64,000 bases of DNA, taken from positions 1,736,001 to 1,800,000 of the forward strand of contig NZ_PTRA01000001.1 in NCBI RefSeq assembly GCF_002943425.1, read 5' to 3'. Below, one piece after another: positions 42,385-51,558 of the stretch. A program made the position numbers and the translations under genes. How positions within the stretch are numbered: position 1 is the first letter of the stretch; each line of letters begins with the position of its first letter. A model generated the notes under the pieces. It did not search any database. It saw nothing but the letters and a program-made list of their open reading frames with translations, and was not told the origin of the DNA. The DNA is from Siphonobacter curvatus (GTDB lineage: Bacteria; Bacteroidota; Bacteroidia; Cytophagales; Spirosomataceae).

Positions 42385-43104
42385 TTAGGAAATAAGTGTA
42401 CCTACTTCATGACCCATCACCAGATTCAGCAGGTTTCCGGGCTTGTTCATGTCAAATACAACGATCGGTAATTTGTTTTCCCGGCAAAGGGCAAAGGCCG
42501 CCAGATCCATTACTTTGAGATCTTTGGCAATGACTTCATCGAAGGAAACACTGGTGTACCGAGTTGCCGTTGGATCTTTTTCGGGATCTGCCGTATAGAC
42601 GCCATCCACGCGAGTACCTTTCAGAACCACATCGGCTTTGGTCTCAATGGCCCGCAAGCTGGCCGCTGAGTCGGTCGTGAAGTAAGGGTTACCTGTACCC
42701 GCACCAAAAATAACGATCCGGCCTTTCTCCAGGTGACGCATCGCCCGGCGGCGAATCAGGGGCTCGCAGATTTGCTCCATCTTTACTGCCGACATCAGTC
42801 GCGTAAAAAGGCCTTCTTTTTCCAGGGCTGCCTGAACAGCCATCCCGTTGATTACGGTGGCTAACATGCCCATGTAGTCGCCCTGTACTCGATCCAGACC
42901 CGTTGCTTCGAGTTCTTTCCCCCGGAAAATGTTTCCGCCGCCTACTACAATTGCTACTTGAACACCGAGATCTGCAACGCGTTTTACTTCTTTGGCATAC
43001 TGTTCGAGAATGGAAGAATCGATGATTTTATCCGATTTCTTTTCTCCGCTAAGAGCCTCTCCACTTAGTTTCAGTAAAATTCGCTTGTACTTCGGCGTTT
43101 CCAT
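42385..43104 (-). CDS. pyrH: Uridylate kinase
   Basis: 239 residues, UMP kinase of the amino-acid-kinase family making UDP. Motifs: [55 protein letters not shown], then [20 protein letters not shown] and [20 protein letters not shown]. The family is allosterically controlled by UTP and GTP. Precedes frr on the minus strand, consistent with the tsf-pyrH-frr order. Confidence 0.98.
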   Translation of the reverse strand: METPKYKRILLKLSGEALSGEKKSDKIIDSSILEQYAKEVKRVADLGVQVAIVVGGGNIFRGKELEATGLDRVQGDYMGMLATVINGMAVQAALEKEGLFTRLMSAVKMEQICEPLIRRRAMRHLEKGRIVIFGAGTGNPYFTTDSAASLRAIETKADVVLKGTRVDGVYTADPEKDPTATRYTSVSFDEVIAKDLKVMDLAAFALCRENKLPIVVFDMNKPGNLLNLVMGHEVGTLIS

Positions 43105-43586
43105 ATAGGCAGTTTTTGGGTCGCTAAGTTAAGGGGGCGGGCAGGAGAATGGCAACTGCCCAAGGACTTTTCTTTGAGGAAACCCGAAAGGCGGCCTGGA
43201 TTTTATAGTGGTTATCAGGCCTTTCTGAGTAGAAATTTGTCGAAGCTAAGGGTAAGAAACTGACTTTATTTTAGCCTGAGCACAGTGTATTGTAGAAGGA
43301 AATATTCGGAAGAAGAACCTTGTAGCTACGATGCTGTCTAAAAAAATTCCCCGCATTTCATACGGGGCTATGTACATGGAACCCCTATGAGGTTGGAAGC
43401 TACCAACTCCGTAGGGGTTCGGTATAATTAAGCAGGGGTACCACCCATGGGAAATGCTCAGGATATAGGCTGAAATTGATAATCGATTGAAAAAGAAAAA
43501 GTTAATTGGTTGAAAAGAAATATAATTTGTAAAACTATCAACTATCAACTATCAACTATCAACTATCAACTATCAACTATCAACTA
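43105..43586. other. 482-bp non-coding region with palindromes and heptamer array
   Basis: Contains CCCCG...CGGGG (43349-43367), a 17-bp-arm palindrome (43380-43419) and a tandem array of AACTATC (43533-43599). A 100-codon minus-strand frame (43246-43548) overlaps these but looks spurious. Confidence 0.7.
43349..43419. repeat. Composite palindromic element
   Basis: First hairpin CCCCG(N9)CGGGG at 43349-43367. Second hairpin AACCCCTATGAGGTTGG / CCAACTCCGTAGGGGTT at 43380-43419 (15 of 17 positions pair) with a 6-nt loop. No T run follows on either strand. Confidence 0.65.
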
Positions 43587-43599
43587 TCAACTATCAACT
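43533..43599. repeat. Tandem repeat of the heptamer AACTATC
   Basis: Nine perfect copies (43533-43595) plus a partial one, running into the last codons and stop of the DMT exporter gene (43587-44486), whose final residues VDS and TGA are encoded by the repeat. Confidence 0.95.
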
Positions 43600-44486
43600 T
43601 CTTTCGGCTTAGTCGTAGCATTAACCAGATACACGCCAATCAAAATAATCCCCATGCCAATAAAATGCTGAAACTGTACCTGCTCGTGATCGAGTACGCC
43701 CCAGGCCACAGCAATGATGGGAATCAGGTAGGTAACGGAACTGACAAATACCGGTCCAGTCATCTGTAACAACTGGTTATAGAAAATCATGGCAATCCCC
43801 GAACCTACCAGACCCAGCGTCACCGCAGCGGCAAACGACCAACCCGCTCCTTCCATACTAAAACGGGCTACAAAATCGGTTTGTAGCAGAAAGGCCATGG
43901 CAATCGGAGCAATGGTGACGAAGGTGAGTCCCGTCAGAATAAAGGGTTTCACACCCGAGAGATGCGTTTTTAGTAAATGGGGATTGATGCCGTACAGAAT
44001 CGTGGCCAATATGACCAGCAGGGAGTACGAGTTAAACGAAAGGCTTCCCTGGGTACCACTGAGCGTAATGAGGATACAGCCTATTAGCCCTAAAGCTAGG
44101 CCAATCAATTGCCGTTTATTGATTTTCTGCCTGAAAAAGAGTACGCCAATGATCAGTACAAACAGTGGCGTAAAGGCATTCAGGATGCCAACCAGCGAGC
44201 TGTTCATATGCATGACTGCGTAGGAAAACAGGTAGGCCGGTAAAAAGCTGCCGACCATCCCGCAAATAAATCCCCAGAACCACTGACGAAGTGTGGGCAG
44301 GTTATTAATCTGCGAGAGCAGAATGGGTACAAAAAAAGCTCCGGCCGCCAGCAGACGAAACGAAGCAATCTGTACGCCGGAAAATGTATGCAGAGCCTGT
44401 TTCATCAAGATGAAGGAACTGCCCCAGGTAAGAGCAAGTCCCATCAGGATGATCCAGGCCATAGCTGGAGTAGGTTTCTGATTCAT
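43587..44486 (-). CDS. EamA/DMT-superfamily transporter
   Basis: 299 residues with ten predicted helices in two EamA repeats (GLALTWGSSFILMKQAL in the first, ILYGINPHLLKTHLSG in the second). Typical of the RhaT/DMT family of drug, metabolite and amino-acid exporters. Substrate unknown. The last three residues and stop lie in the heptamer array, so the C-terminus can change length when the array slips. Confidence 0.9.
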   Translation of the reverse strand: MNQKPTPAMAWIILMGLALTWGSSFILMKQALHTFSGVQIASFRLLAAGAFFVPILLSQINNLPTLRQWFWGFICGMVGSFLPAYLFSYAVMHMNSSLVGILNAFTPLFVLIIGVLFFRQKINKRQLIGLALGLIGCILITLSGTQGSLSFNSYSLLVILATILYGINPHLLKTHLSGVKPFILTGLTFVTIAPIAMAFLLQTDFVARFSMEGAGWSFAAAVTLGLVGSGIAMIFYNQLLQMTGPVFVSSVTYLIPIIAVAWGVLDHEQVQFQHFIGMGIILIGVYLVNATTKPKEVDS

Positions 44487-44597
44487 ATAATGGGGAAGAA
44501 AGGGATGGTTGTCAGTGGCTGGTTCTTAGTGATTGGCTTCTTACGAATCCGATCCTAACCAACCTGGCACAAACGCCAACCAGAAAAGCAACGGTTA

Positions 44598-44658
44598 ATA
44601 GTTATTCGTTGATAGTTAGTAGTAAAGCCAACCCTAACAACCATCAACGAATAACTAT
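44598..44658. repeat. Inverted repeat upstream of the DMT exporter and downstream of dus
   Basis: Perfect 16-bp arms ATAGTTATTCGTTGAT (44598-44613) / ATCAACGAATAACTAT (44643-44658) with a 29-bp centre; just after the dus stop codon on the minus strand and before the exporter gene start. May act as terminator. Confidence 0.75.
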
Positions 44659-44680
44659 CAAAAAAACTAGTAACTACCCA

Positions 44681-45673
44681 TTAATAACTAGCCTCCAGAC
44701 TATATGTGGCACTAATTTCCTGGAGAATTTCTTCGACTTCCGCAAACGTATCGGCCTGTACCAGTCGGTTCCGGAAGGATTTGGCTCCATCCATGCCTTT
44801 GAAATAACTGGCGTAGTGCCGCCGCATTTCCAGAACACCCAGCTTTTCACCTTTCCAGCGAATGGAAAACTCCAAATGCTGCCGGCATACCGCAACACGG
44901 TCCGCAATGGTTGGGTGCGTTAGGTACGTACCGGTCTTCAGGAAATGTTTGATTTCATTAAAAATCCAGGGATAACCGATGCTGGCCCGACCAATCATAA
45001 TACCGTCAACGCCGTAACGATTCCGGTACTCCAAAGCCTTTTCGGGCGTAGTGATATCGCCGTTTCCAAAAATTGGAATTCGGATGCGGGAATTTTCTTT
45101 GATTCTGCCAATCAGTGTCCAATCCGCTTCTCCCTTGTACATTTGCACGCGGGTACGTCCGTGGACCGTCAGGGCCTGAATGCCGATGTCCTGCAAGCGT
45201 TCGGCGACATCTTCGATATTCTTGGTGGAGTCGTCCCAGCCCAGGCGAGTTTTTACCGTCACGGGTAAGTGCGTGGCTTTAACTACGGCTTCGGTCATGG
45301 CGACCATTTTAGGAATGTCCTGTAGCAGGGCAGCACCGGCACCCCGGCAAGCCACCTGTTTCACCGGACAGCCATAATTGATGTCGATCAGATCGGGCGA
45401 AACGGCCGTAGCAATTTTCGCACACTCCGCCATTGTTTCGATGTCCGAACCGAAGAGCTGAATACCGATGGGGCGTTCGTACTCGAAAATGTCAAGTTTC
45501 TGCCGACTTTTGGCGGCGTCACGAATCAGGCCTTCACTGGATACGAATTCCGTATACATCAAGTCCGCTCCACCGGCCTTACAAACCGCCCGAAATGGAG
45601 GATCACTGACGTCTTCCATGGGAGCCAGCAACAACGGGAAATCACCTAGTTCAATATCTTTAATCTTAACCAT
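44681..45673 (-). CDS. dusB: tRNA-dihydrouridine synthase (DusB-like)
   Basis: 330 residues, FMN-dependent TIM-barrel enzyme reducing uridines in tRNA. Visible: PLLLAPMEDVSDPPFRAVCK, IGIQLFGSDIETMAECAKI, DINYGCPVKQVACRGAGAAL with the catalytic Cys in the NYGCP motif, VKTRLGWDD, LTVHGRTRVQMYKGEADW, FGNGDI, and GIMIGRASIGYPWIF. The DusB subfamily is favoured by length and by these motifs. Cytosolic. Monocistronic. Confidence 0.95.
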   Translation of the reverse strand: MVKIKDIELGDFPLLLAPMEDVSDPPFRAVCKAGGADLMYTEFVSSEGLIRDAAKSRQKLDIFEYERPIGIQLFGSDIETMAECAKIATAVSPDLIDINYGCPVKQVACRGAGAALLQDIPKMVAMTEAVVKATHLPVTVKTRLGWDDSTKNIEDVAERLQDIGIQALTVHGRTRVQMYKGEADWTLIGRIKENSRIRIPIFGNGDITTPEKALEYRNRYGVDGIMIGRASIGYPWIFNEIKHFLKTGTYLTHPTIADRVAVCRQHLEFSIRWKGEKLGVLEMRRHYASYFKGMDGAKSFRNRLVQADTFAEVEEILQEISATYSLEASY

Positions 45674-45863
45674 TCGACTGTGACGAAGTAAACGTTGGGG
45701 AATATCTATTTGAGAGCAGTGGTACGATTGTGTCTGGACCAGGGATGATGATCAGCCTCACCGCCGAGCCTGCGTTATCTTTACAACCAAGAACTCTGAA
45801 AAACCTGTTTAGTAAACGATTGAATTCAGTACGAATCACTGAAGCATACAAAATTACATCGAA

Positions 45864-46781
45864 ATGATCGAAACGCCTGATCTTCCCACCCGACGATTTT
45901 CTCCCTTTGCGAGTTTGCTAATCCTTTTCGGCCTGATGGTCGTTTTAGGCAGTATCGCCCAGATAGCGATTGTTTATCCCCTGGTCAAATTCCTGACGGG
46001 GGCAGACTTTGCTGCCGGGGCAGCCGATTTTATCGCTCATCCGCAGGATTATCCCCACAGCTGGCTGGCCACGATGCTGATGCAGGCCATCACATCCGTT
46101 TTCAGTTTTATCCTTACGGCGTATCTGTTTTGGTACCTGACTGAAAAACGCAACATCGTTTTCGTAGAAAAAGGTTCGACCGATCCGCTGATCTGGGCCA
46201 TGATCGTGGTACTCGTCATCGGATACATTCCCTTGAACAGTCTGATTTTTGAATGGAACCAGCTTTTACCCTTGCCGCAATGGATGGTAGATAGCGAAAA
46301 ACAACTGGAAACCCTGACAAAATTCCTGACGCAGTTTCCCAGTTTCGGCCATTTTATGCTCGGTCTACTGGTCATTGGCCTGATTCCGGCTCTGGGTGAA
46401 GAATTACTGTTTCGAGCCACGTTGCAGCGATTATTCGAACGCTGGTGGGGAAGTCCACACGTAGCAGTGTGGTTGTCGGCGGCTATTTTCAGTGCCTATC
46501 ACGTGCAATTTATGGGCTTTTTCCCCCGCATGATTCTGGGAGCTTTATTTGGTTACCTGTACGTCTGGACGCGAAACCTCTGGGTACCCATTTTCGCTCA
46601 CTTTGTCAATAATGGTTTTGTCGTCGTGATGATTTACCTGCGGCATCGGCAGATCACCGAGCTGGACGTGGAAAGCAACGAAGCTATGCCCTTACCGTAC
46701 GCTTTGGTGTCGGCCGCACTGACGATCGGCGTACTGCGGCTGATCTATCAACGCAGTCAGGGGGTGATACCTCAGTCGTAA
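45864..46781 (+). CDS. CPBP-family intramembrane glutamic endopeptidase
   Basis: 305 residues, about eight helices. Conserved active-site elements: E179-E180-LLFR184 (EExxxR) and ATLQR, the second in SAAIFSAYHVQFMG with H213, and the third FAHFVNNG with H246 and N250. CPBP (Abi/Rce1-like) proteases process membrane proteins or bacteriocin-immunity partners. It stands alone, so the substrate is unknown. Confidence 0.9.
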   Translation: MIETPDLPTRRFSPFASLLILFGLMVVLGSIAQIAIVYPLVKFLTGADFAAGAADFIAHPQDYPHSWLATMLMQAITSVFSFILTAYLFWYLTEKRNIVFVEKGSTDPLIWAMIVVLVIGYIPLNSLIFEWNQLLPLPQWMVDSEKQLETLTKFLTQFPSFGHFMLGLLVIGLIPALGEELLFRATLQRLFERWWGSPHVAVWLSAAIFSAYHVQFMGFFPRMILGALFGYLYVWTRNLWVPIFAHFVNNGFVVVMIYLRHRQITELDVESNEAMPLPYALVSAALTIGVLRLIYQRSQGVIPQS

Positions 46782-46956
46782 TTTATTCAAACAAATTGCG
46801 TTCAAAACCGGGAAGCCCTGAAAGCTGTAGTATTTTTGCCAGAATAGAAACACAACGGTCGCCTTCATTATTAGGAGCGTTGGCTGGTTTCTACGTAACT
46901 CTAACCAAAACAACTTTCAAAAATCAGCGTTAACAACCGTTATAAACCAACGAATC

Positions 46957-47178
46957 GTGGAAGGCTGGGTTAAGATATACGAGTCCTATATGCCCTGGCG
47001 AGTGGAACTCGTCAAAGGTTGGCTATTGGATGAATACCAAATTGAGGGAGTCGTACTGAGCAAACAGGATCGCTCGTATTTGTTTGGGCACTGCGAATTG
47101 CACGTTCCGGTTAAAGACGCGGCTTTTGCCGAATTTATCATTCAACATGAGGAAAAGAATACAGACCAGGCTGAGTAG
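46957..47178 (+). CDS. DUF2007-domain protein
   Basis: 73 residues with a GTG start at 46957. DUF2007 pattern: WVKIYESYMPWRVELVKGWL then LDEYQIEGVVLSKQDRSYLF, CELHVPVKDAAFAEFII. These small cytosolic beta-alpha domains are called putative signal-transducing proteins, without proven role. It overlaps cdsA by 32 bp, so translation is probably coupled and the two genes form an operon. Confidence 0.85.
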   Translation: MEGWVKIYESYMPWRVELVKGWLLDEYQIEGVVLSKQDRSYLFGHCELHVPVKDAAFAEFIIQHEEKNTDQAE

Positions 47179-47992
47179 TTATTCAAATTTAGGACAACGG
47201 GTCATTGCGGCAGTCATTGGAGCGGCCTTGATGATTTTTTGTCTGTACTGGAGCGAGTGGACCTACCTGGTTTTGTTTGCAACCATTGGCGGTTTGAGTC
47301 AGCTGGAATTTTACCGGCTCGTCGGCCTCGATGACATTACGCCGCTCAAGTACTACGGAACCGGCGTGGGGGTCTTCATGAATATCCTGACGTTTCTGAT
47401 CGAAAAGCATTACCTGGATTTTGAGCTGTACTTTCTACTTTCTCCGCTCTTTACGCTCATCTTCTTTATCAAGCTGTATAAGAAAAACGAGGCAAAGCCC
47501 TTTACCAATATTGCGTATACCTTTCTGGGTATCATCTACGTAGCCCTGCCTTTTGCTTTGATTACTGTAATCGCTCTGCTAGGGGGGGTGTACAGTTACG
47601 AGCGGGTACTGGGGTGTCTGTTTCTGCTTTGGGCCAGTGATTCAGGAGCTTATTTCGCCGGGACCAAATTTGGCCGTACCAAGCTTTTTGAACGCGTATC
47701 ACCCAAAAAATCCTGGGAGGGTAGTCTGGGGGGAGCGATTACGGCCATGCTGGTCGCGTTCATCCTTTCACAAACCTATACCGACCTTAACCCCTGGCAG
47801 TGGTACTGGATTGCTGGCGTAATCGTGGTGGCGGGTACTTACGGCGATCTGGTCGAATCCCTGTTTAAGCGAAGCATTCAGATTAAAGATTCGGGTTCGG
47901 TCATTCCCGGCCACGGGGGCTTTCTGGATCGGTTCGACGGTTTATTACTGTCCGCTCCGTTTATTGTAACGTTTTTGAAAGTGTTTGAATAA
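47147..47992 (+). CDS. cdsA: Phosphatidate cytidylyltransferase
   Basis: About 281 residues from the ATG at 47147, chosen because the charged start (MRKRIQTRLSSYSNLGQR) is followed by the first helix. Integral membrane enzyme making CDP-diacylglycerol from phosphatidate and CTP, the donor for PssA at 27 kb. The family signature lies at the C-terminus: LFKRSIQIKDSGSVIPGHGG, then FLDRFDGLLLSAP, with the conserved Asp and Lys. ASDSGAYFAGTKFGRTK is the other conserved loop. Confidence 0.95.
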   Translation: MRKRIQTRLSSYSNLGQRVIAAVIGAALMIFCLYWSEWTYLVLFATIGGLSQLEFYRLVGLDDITPLKYYGTGVGVFMNILTFLIEKHYLDFELYFLLSPLFTLIFFIKLYKKNEAKPFTNIAYTFLGIIYVALPFALITVIALLGGVYSYERVLGCLFLLWASDSGAYFAGTKFGRTKLFERVSPKKSWEGSLGGAITAMLVAFILSQTYTDLNPWQWYWIAGVIVVAGTYGDLVESLFKRSIQIKDSGSVIPGHGGFLDRFDGLLLSAPFIVTFLKVFE

Positions 47993-48045
47993 GTAGAATA
48001 CGGGCAAACTAACGTGTTCTTTTAAGTCCATTATTGACTAAATCC

Positions 48046-48096
48046 AAACGGAGTAACTGATGCAGATGTCCAAACCTGTATCAGTTACTCCGTTTT
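48046..48096 (+). terminator. Terminator of cdsA operon
   Basis: AAACGGAGTAACTGAT / ATCAGTTACTCCGTTT perfect 16-bp arms, 18-nt loop, then a short T-rich tract. Confidence 0.85.
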
Positions 48097-48147
48097 AAAT
48101 CGAACACGCCAAGCCCGAAGGCTTGCATAGAATTAGCCCCGTAGGCA

Positions 48148-48747
48148 ATGCGGAGTATAAGATATGGGCAACAGGACCGTATAAGTTTGCACCAGCAGAT
48201 CAATAACGCTATGCACTGGCCGGAAACCTTACTTCAACCTTATAGTTCAGCACATCTACAACAACTGGTAGAATATATCGGGCAGAACCCAGCCCGTTTT
48301 GCCGAGCTCTTTACGCACTTTCACAGCTCCGAATACCGCATTGCTCAGCGGGCCAGCCGCGTAGTCGATGCAGTGGTTGAACGACATCCGGCCTTACTGA
48401 TTCCTCATTTGGAAACCTTCTTTCGGGTGCTATCCCGTACTGACGTACATCCGGCGGTTCGCCGAAATTCGGTTCGGATGTTACAGTTTATTGCCATTCC
48501 CGAAGCGTACCACGGGATCGTTGTAGCGTGTTGTTTTGAATGCTTGAATAACCCTACAGAACCCGCTGCCATTAAAGCTTTTTCACTAACGGTATTACAC
48601 CGAATGGTGCAGCAATATTCAGAATTGACAACCGAACTACAGACAATTATTGAGGACCGTTTGCCGTACGAAAGTCCCGCTTTCCGTTCCCGAGCCGTAA
48701 AAATTCTCCGTCAGCTCAAAACACCTGGGCCTGCTTCGAGTTCTTGA
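48148..48747 (+). CDS. HEAT-repeat-like hypothetical protein
   Basis: 199 residues in the full frame; an alternative ATG at 48211 gives MHWPETLLQPYSSAHLQQLV. The sequence is a series of helical pairs with HEAT/ARM-like periodicity, including YRIAQRASRVVDAVVERHP, HPAVRRNSVRMLQFIAIPE and FRSRAVKILRQLKTP. Such solenoids bind other proteins. It starts 17 bp before a CrtA-like gene, so the two may be cotranscribed. No specific function known. Confidence 0.7.
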   Translation: MRSIRYGQQDRISLHQQINNAMHWPETLLQPYSSAHLQQLVEYIGQNPARFAELFTHFHSSEYRIAQRASRVVDAVVERHPALLIPHLETFFRVLSRTDVHPAVRRNSVRMLQFIAIPEAYHGIVVACCFECLNNPTEPAAIKAFSLTVLHRMVQQYSELTTELQTIIEDRLPYESPAFRSRAVKILRQLKTPGPASSS

Positions 48748-48763
48748 AGAAAGCACCCTTGCC

Positions 48764-49432
48764 ATGTACATTACTCTTTGCGTCATGACTTATCCGCCGA
48801 AGCATCGCTGGTGGGCCATTCAGCAGATGGGACTCATGCCCCGCAAACTACGGCAATTACCCGAACTCACATTCTTCAAATGGATGGGCACCGGGCAGGG
48901 GAAAGTCTTTAGTCTCAAACCCGACTTTTCGCGGTACGCCTTTCTGGCCGTCTGGCAATCGGAAAGCCAGGCCAAGGACTTTTTTACTACTGCTGCCTCC
49001 TGGCAGGAGGTACAGCAACGGGCATCCACCGTTCGCACATTTGCTCTGGAAACCATTCGTAGTCACGGAGCCTGGAATGGTTCGAACCCTTTTCAGACCG
49101 ATAGTCCCGCCGAGGAGGGTACCGGACCGATTGCGGTAATCACCCGGGCCACGCTTAAATTACGGGCCTTGCCCGCCTTCTGGCGAAACTCATACCGGGC
49201 CGCCGCCCGACTGGAGCAGGCTTCCGGCCTGATCTATTCCATTGGCATGGGCGAAGTGCCGTACTTCCAGCAGGCGACTTTCAGCGTATGGGAAAGCCTG
49301 GACGCCATGAAGGCCTTCGCGTACCGTACCGCTGATCACAAAGAAGCCATGCGGCAAAAAGAACAGCAGCAGTGGTACGGCGAGGAATTATTCGCTCGTT
49401 TCGTCCCCGTACCGTTCGAACCCGGATTTTAA
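48764..49432 (+). CDS. Spheroidene monooxygenase (CrtA)-like protein
   Basis: 222 residues. The pattern WWAIQQMGLMPRKLRQLPEL, FFKWMGTGQGKVFSLKPDF, and the C-terminal GEVPYFQQATFSVWESLDAM with FAYRTADHKEAM and RFVP is that of CrtA, a heme-dependent carotenoid monooxygenase in phototrophs whose homologues occur in Bacteroidota. No carotenoid genes are in the window, so the substrate is uncertain. It sits 16 bp after the HEAT-like gene. Confidence 0.75.
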   Translation: MYITLCVMTYPPKHRWWAIQQMGLMPRKLRQLPELTFFKWMGTGQGKVFSLKPDFSRYAFLAVWQSESQAKDFFTTAASWQEVQQRASTVRTFALETIRSHGAWNGSNPFQTDSPAEEGTGPIAVITRATLKLRALPAFWRNSYRAAARLEQASGLIYSIGMGEVPYFQQATFSVWESLDAMKAFAYRTADHKEAMRQKEQQQWYGEELFARFVPVPFEPGF

Positions 49433-49577
49433 AACTTCGGCCCTTGAATTATCGGTTTTATCTACGTATTTCCCCGCTAGTCCTAAAAAACAAAAGGGAG
49501 TACGGAGGTTCGGGCTATATTCGGAAACGGCATGGCCCTGAACAGATCTTCGAGCAAACGACCGCCAGCTAGTTCTT

Positions 49578-50642
49578 ATGAACGATAAAGAAAAAACATA
49601 CTGGATATTTCAATTGATCGGATGGCCTTTGTGGCTCTCCAACGATCTGCTTACGTATTCGCTGGAATTCAAGGATACCGAAAATTGGGTGCTCGTACTC
49701 AACTACGTCATCAATATTATTCTTAGTATTTTTCTGACGCATCAGTACCGTCGTTACGTCAAAAAACACCACCGCGACGTACTGGATGCTCCCAAAGCCT
49801 TACCGCAGGTGCTGTGTACGGCCTTTCTGTTTGCCTGTATCATGACGGCTCTGAACATCCCATTCGATGTATTTACGACCGACTTGGAATCGCCCAGTGG
49901 GCATTTTCTGAGCTTTCTCTTTTTCTGGGGAAAACCCATGCTGATCTGGCTGATTCTGTATCATGTCTTTAAATACCTGGAAAGTACGCGGGAAATTGCC
50001 GTAGAAAAGGTCAAATTGGAGTCGCTGGCCAAGGAAACCGAAGCCAAGGTACTGCGGGCTCAGCTCAATCCGCACTTCATGTTCAATGCCCTCAACAGCA
50101 TTCGGGCGTTGATTCTGGAAGACCCCGACCGGGCTCAGAAAGGAATTACGCAATTGTCGAATATCCTGCGGAGCAGTTTGCTGGCCGACCGTCGTCAGAC
50201 CGTTACACTGGGCGAAGAAATGCGTACCGTGGACGATTATCTAGCTCTGGAAAAGATTCGGTACGAAGAACGACTCGAAGTACGCCGGAATGTTTACCCC
50301 GAAACCATCAATTGTCTGGTCCCACCCATGATGCTGCAGACGCTGGTTGAAAATGCCATCAAACATGGGGTTTCTAAACCCATCAAGGGCGGCTTTGTGA
50401 GTATCGAAACGCGGTTACAACAAAATAGACTGGACATTCGAATTTCGAATACGGGCATTCTACAGGATACCGAATCGGGTGGATTTGGTTTGAAAAATAC
50501 GGAACGCCGCCTGAAACTTCTGTTCGGCGAAGAAGCAGAATTCAAGATCTATCAGTCGGCTAAAGATGTGGTTTGTGCGGAGATCGTGATTCCCATGGAA
50601 AATCCCAAGCCGAAAGAAGCACCCGTCGTGGTGAACGTCTAA
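49578..50642 (+). CDS. LytS/YehU-type sensor histidine kinase
   Basis: 354 residues. Four N-terminal helices (about 1-130) form an integral membrane sensor with no extracellular domain of note. The His_kinase domain follows: LRAQLNPHFMFNALNSIRAL with phospho-acceptor H166. The HATPase has LVENAIKHGVSKP (N259) and the SNTGILQDTESGGFGLKNT G-box. Such kinases pair with LytTR regulators; the regulator gene is 78 bp downstream, so they form an operon. The signal is unknown. Confidence 0.93.
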   Translation: MNDKEKTYWIFQLIGWPLWLSNDLLTYSLEFKDTENWVLVLNYVINIILSIFLTHQYRRYVKKHHRDVLDAPKALPQVLCTAFLFACIMTALNIPFDVFTTDLESPSGHFLSFLFFWGKPMLIWLILYHVFKYLESTREIAVEKVKLESLAKETEAKVLRAQLNPHFMFNALNSIRALILEDPDRAQKGITQLSNILRSSLLADRRQTVTLGEEMRTVDDYLALEKIRYEERLEVRRNVYPETINCLVPPMMLQTLVENAIKHGVSKPIKGGFVSIETRLQQNRLDIRISNTGILQDTESGGFGLKNTERRLKLLFGEEAEFKIYQSAKDVVCAEIVIPMENPKPKEAPVVVNV

Positions 50643-50720
50643 TAGTAAACTCCTTACAACATATAACTACCCAGCGGCTGCTCGCCGCTACTAGCTCCCT
50701 GTACTCAACCGAAATCGAAT

Positions 50721-51470
50721 ATGAAAGCACTCATTGTCGACGATGAACGATTGGCTCGTAATGAACTCAAACGCTTACTGGAAAATTTCCCCAAAGTTCA
50801 TATTGCGGGCGAAGCCGCCAATGCCGATGAGGCCATTCAGCTGATTGATGAACTCAAGCCGGACCTGCTGTTTCTGGATATCCAGATGCCGGGTAAGAAT
50901 GGCTTTGAATTGCTGCAAAGTCTGGAAGGCGATGTCCCCGAAGTGATCTTTACGACCGCTTACGACGAATACGCCATCAAGGCTTTTGAACAGAATGCTC
51001 TGGATTACCTGATGAAACCCGTGGAGCTGTCGCGTCTGACGGAAGCCATTCAACGGGCGGAAGAAGAAATCCACCATCACGAAATGGATGAAAAAGGCCG
51101 GGTGGATGGTACGATCAAAGCCCTGTCGGAAAACGATCAGATTTTCATTAAGGATGGTGAAAAGTGCTGGTTTGTGAAACTGGGCAAGGTGCGTTTGTTT
51201 GAAAGTATGGGCAACTACGTTCGCCTGCACTTCGACGACCAAAAGCCGCTGGTATTGAAATCCCTGAATGCTCTGGAGGACCGTCTGGACAGCAAGATTT
51301 ACTTCCGAGCTAACCGCAAACACATCATCAATCTCAATTACATCGATAAGATCGAACCCTGGTTCTCGGGCGGACTGCTGGCTACTTTACGAAGCCCCGG
51401 CGACAAGCCCGAAAAGATCGAAATTTCCCGCCGTCAGGCCATTCGATTCAAAGAATTACTAAGTTTATAA
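50721..51470 (+). CDS. LytTR-family response regulator
   Basis: 249 residues. Receiver domain: D7/D8 acidic pocket, phospho-acceptor D53 in LLFLDIQMPGKNGF and K103-type region PVELSR. The C-terminal LytTR DNA-binding domain covers about 140-249 (IFIKDGEKCWFVKLGKVRLF, SLNALEDRLDSKIYFRANRK, HIINLNYIDKIEPWFSGG). It is the partner of the LytS-type kinase upstream and is expected to activate genes by binding direct repeats in promoters. Confidence 0.95.
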   Translation: MKALIVDDERLARNELKRLLENFPKVHIAGEAANADEAIQLIDELKPDLLFLDIQMPGKNGFELLQSLEGDVPEVIFTTAYDEYAIKAFEQNALDYLMKPVELSRLTEAIQRAEEEIHHHEMDEKGRVDGTIKALSENDQIFIKDGEKCWFVKLGKVRLFESMGNYVRLHFDDQKPLVLKSLNALEDRLDSKIYFRANRKHIINLNYIDKIEPWFSGGLLATLRSPGDKPEKIEISRRQAIRFKELLSL

Positions 51471-51558
51471 GCCAGAAGCCAGTTTCGACTGGCTTTTGAA
51501 TTTTCTCACCTATTGTCATGGCTGGTAAGAGCCAGTCTATTTTTGCCTGAACAGGGTT

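Noticed and set aside
43246-43548. 100-codon minus-strand ORF
   Set aside because: It overlaps the palindromes and runs into the heptamer array; Phe/Ser/Ile-rich residues without a domain are typical of a translated repeat.
43533-43599. CRISPR array
   Set aside because: The unit is only 7 bp with no spacers, and no cas gene is present.
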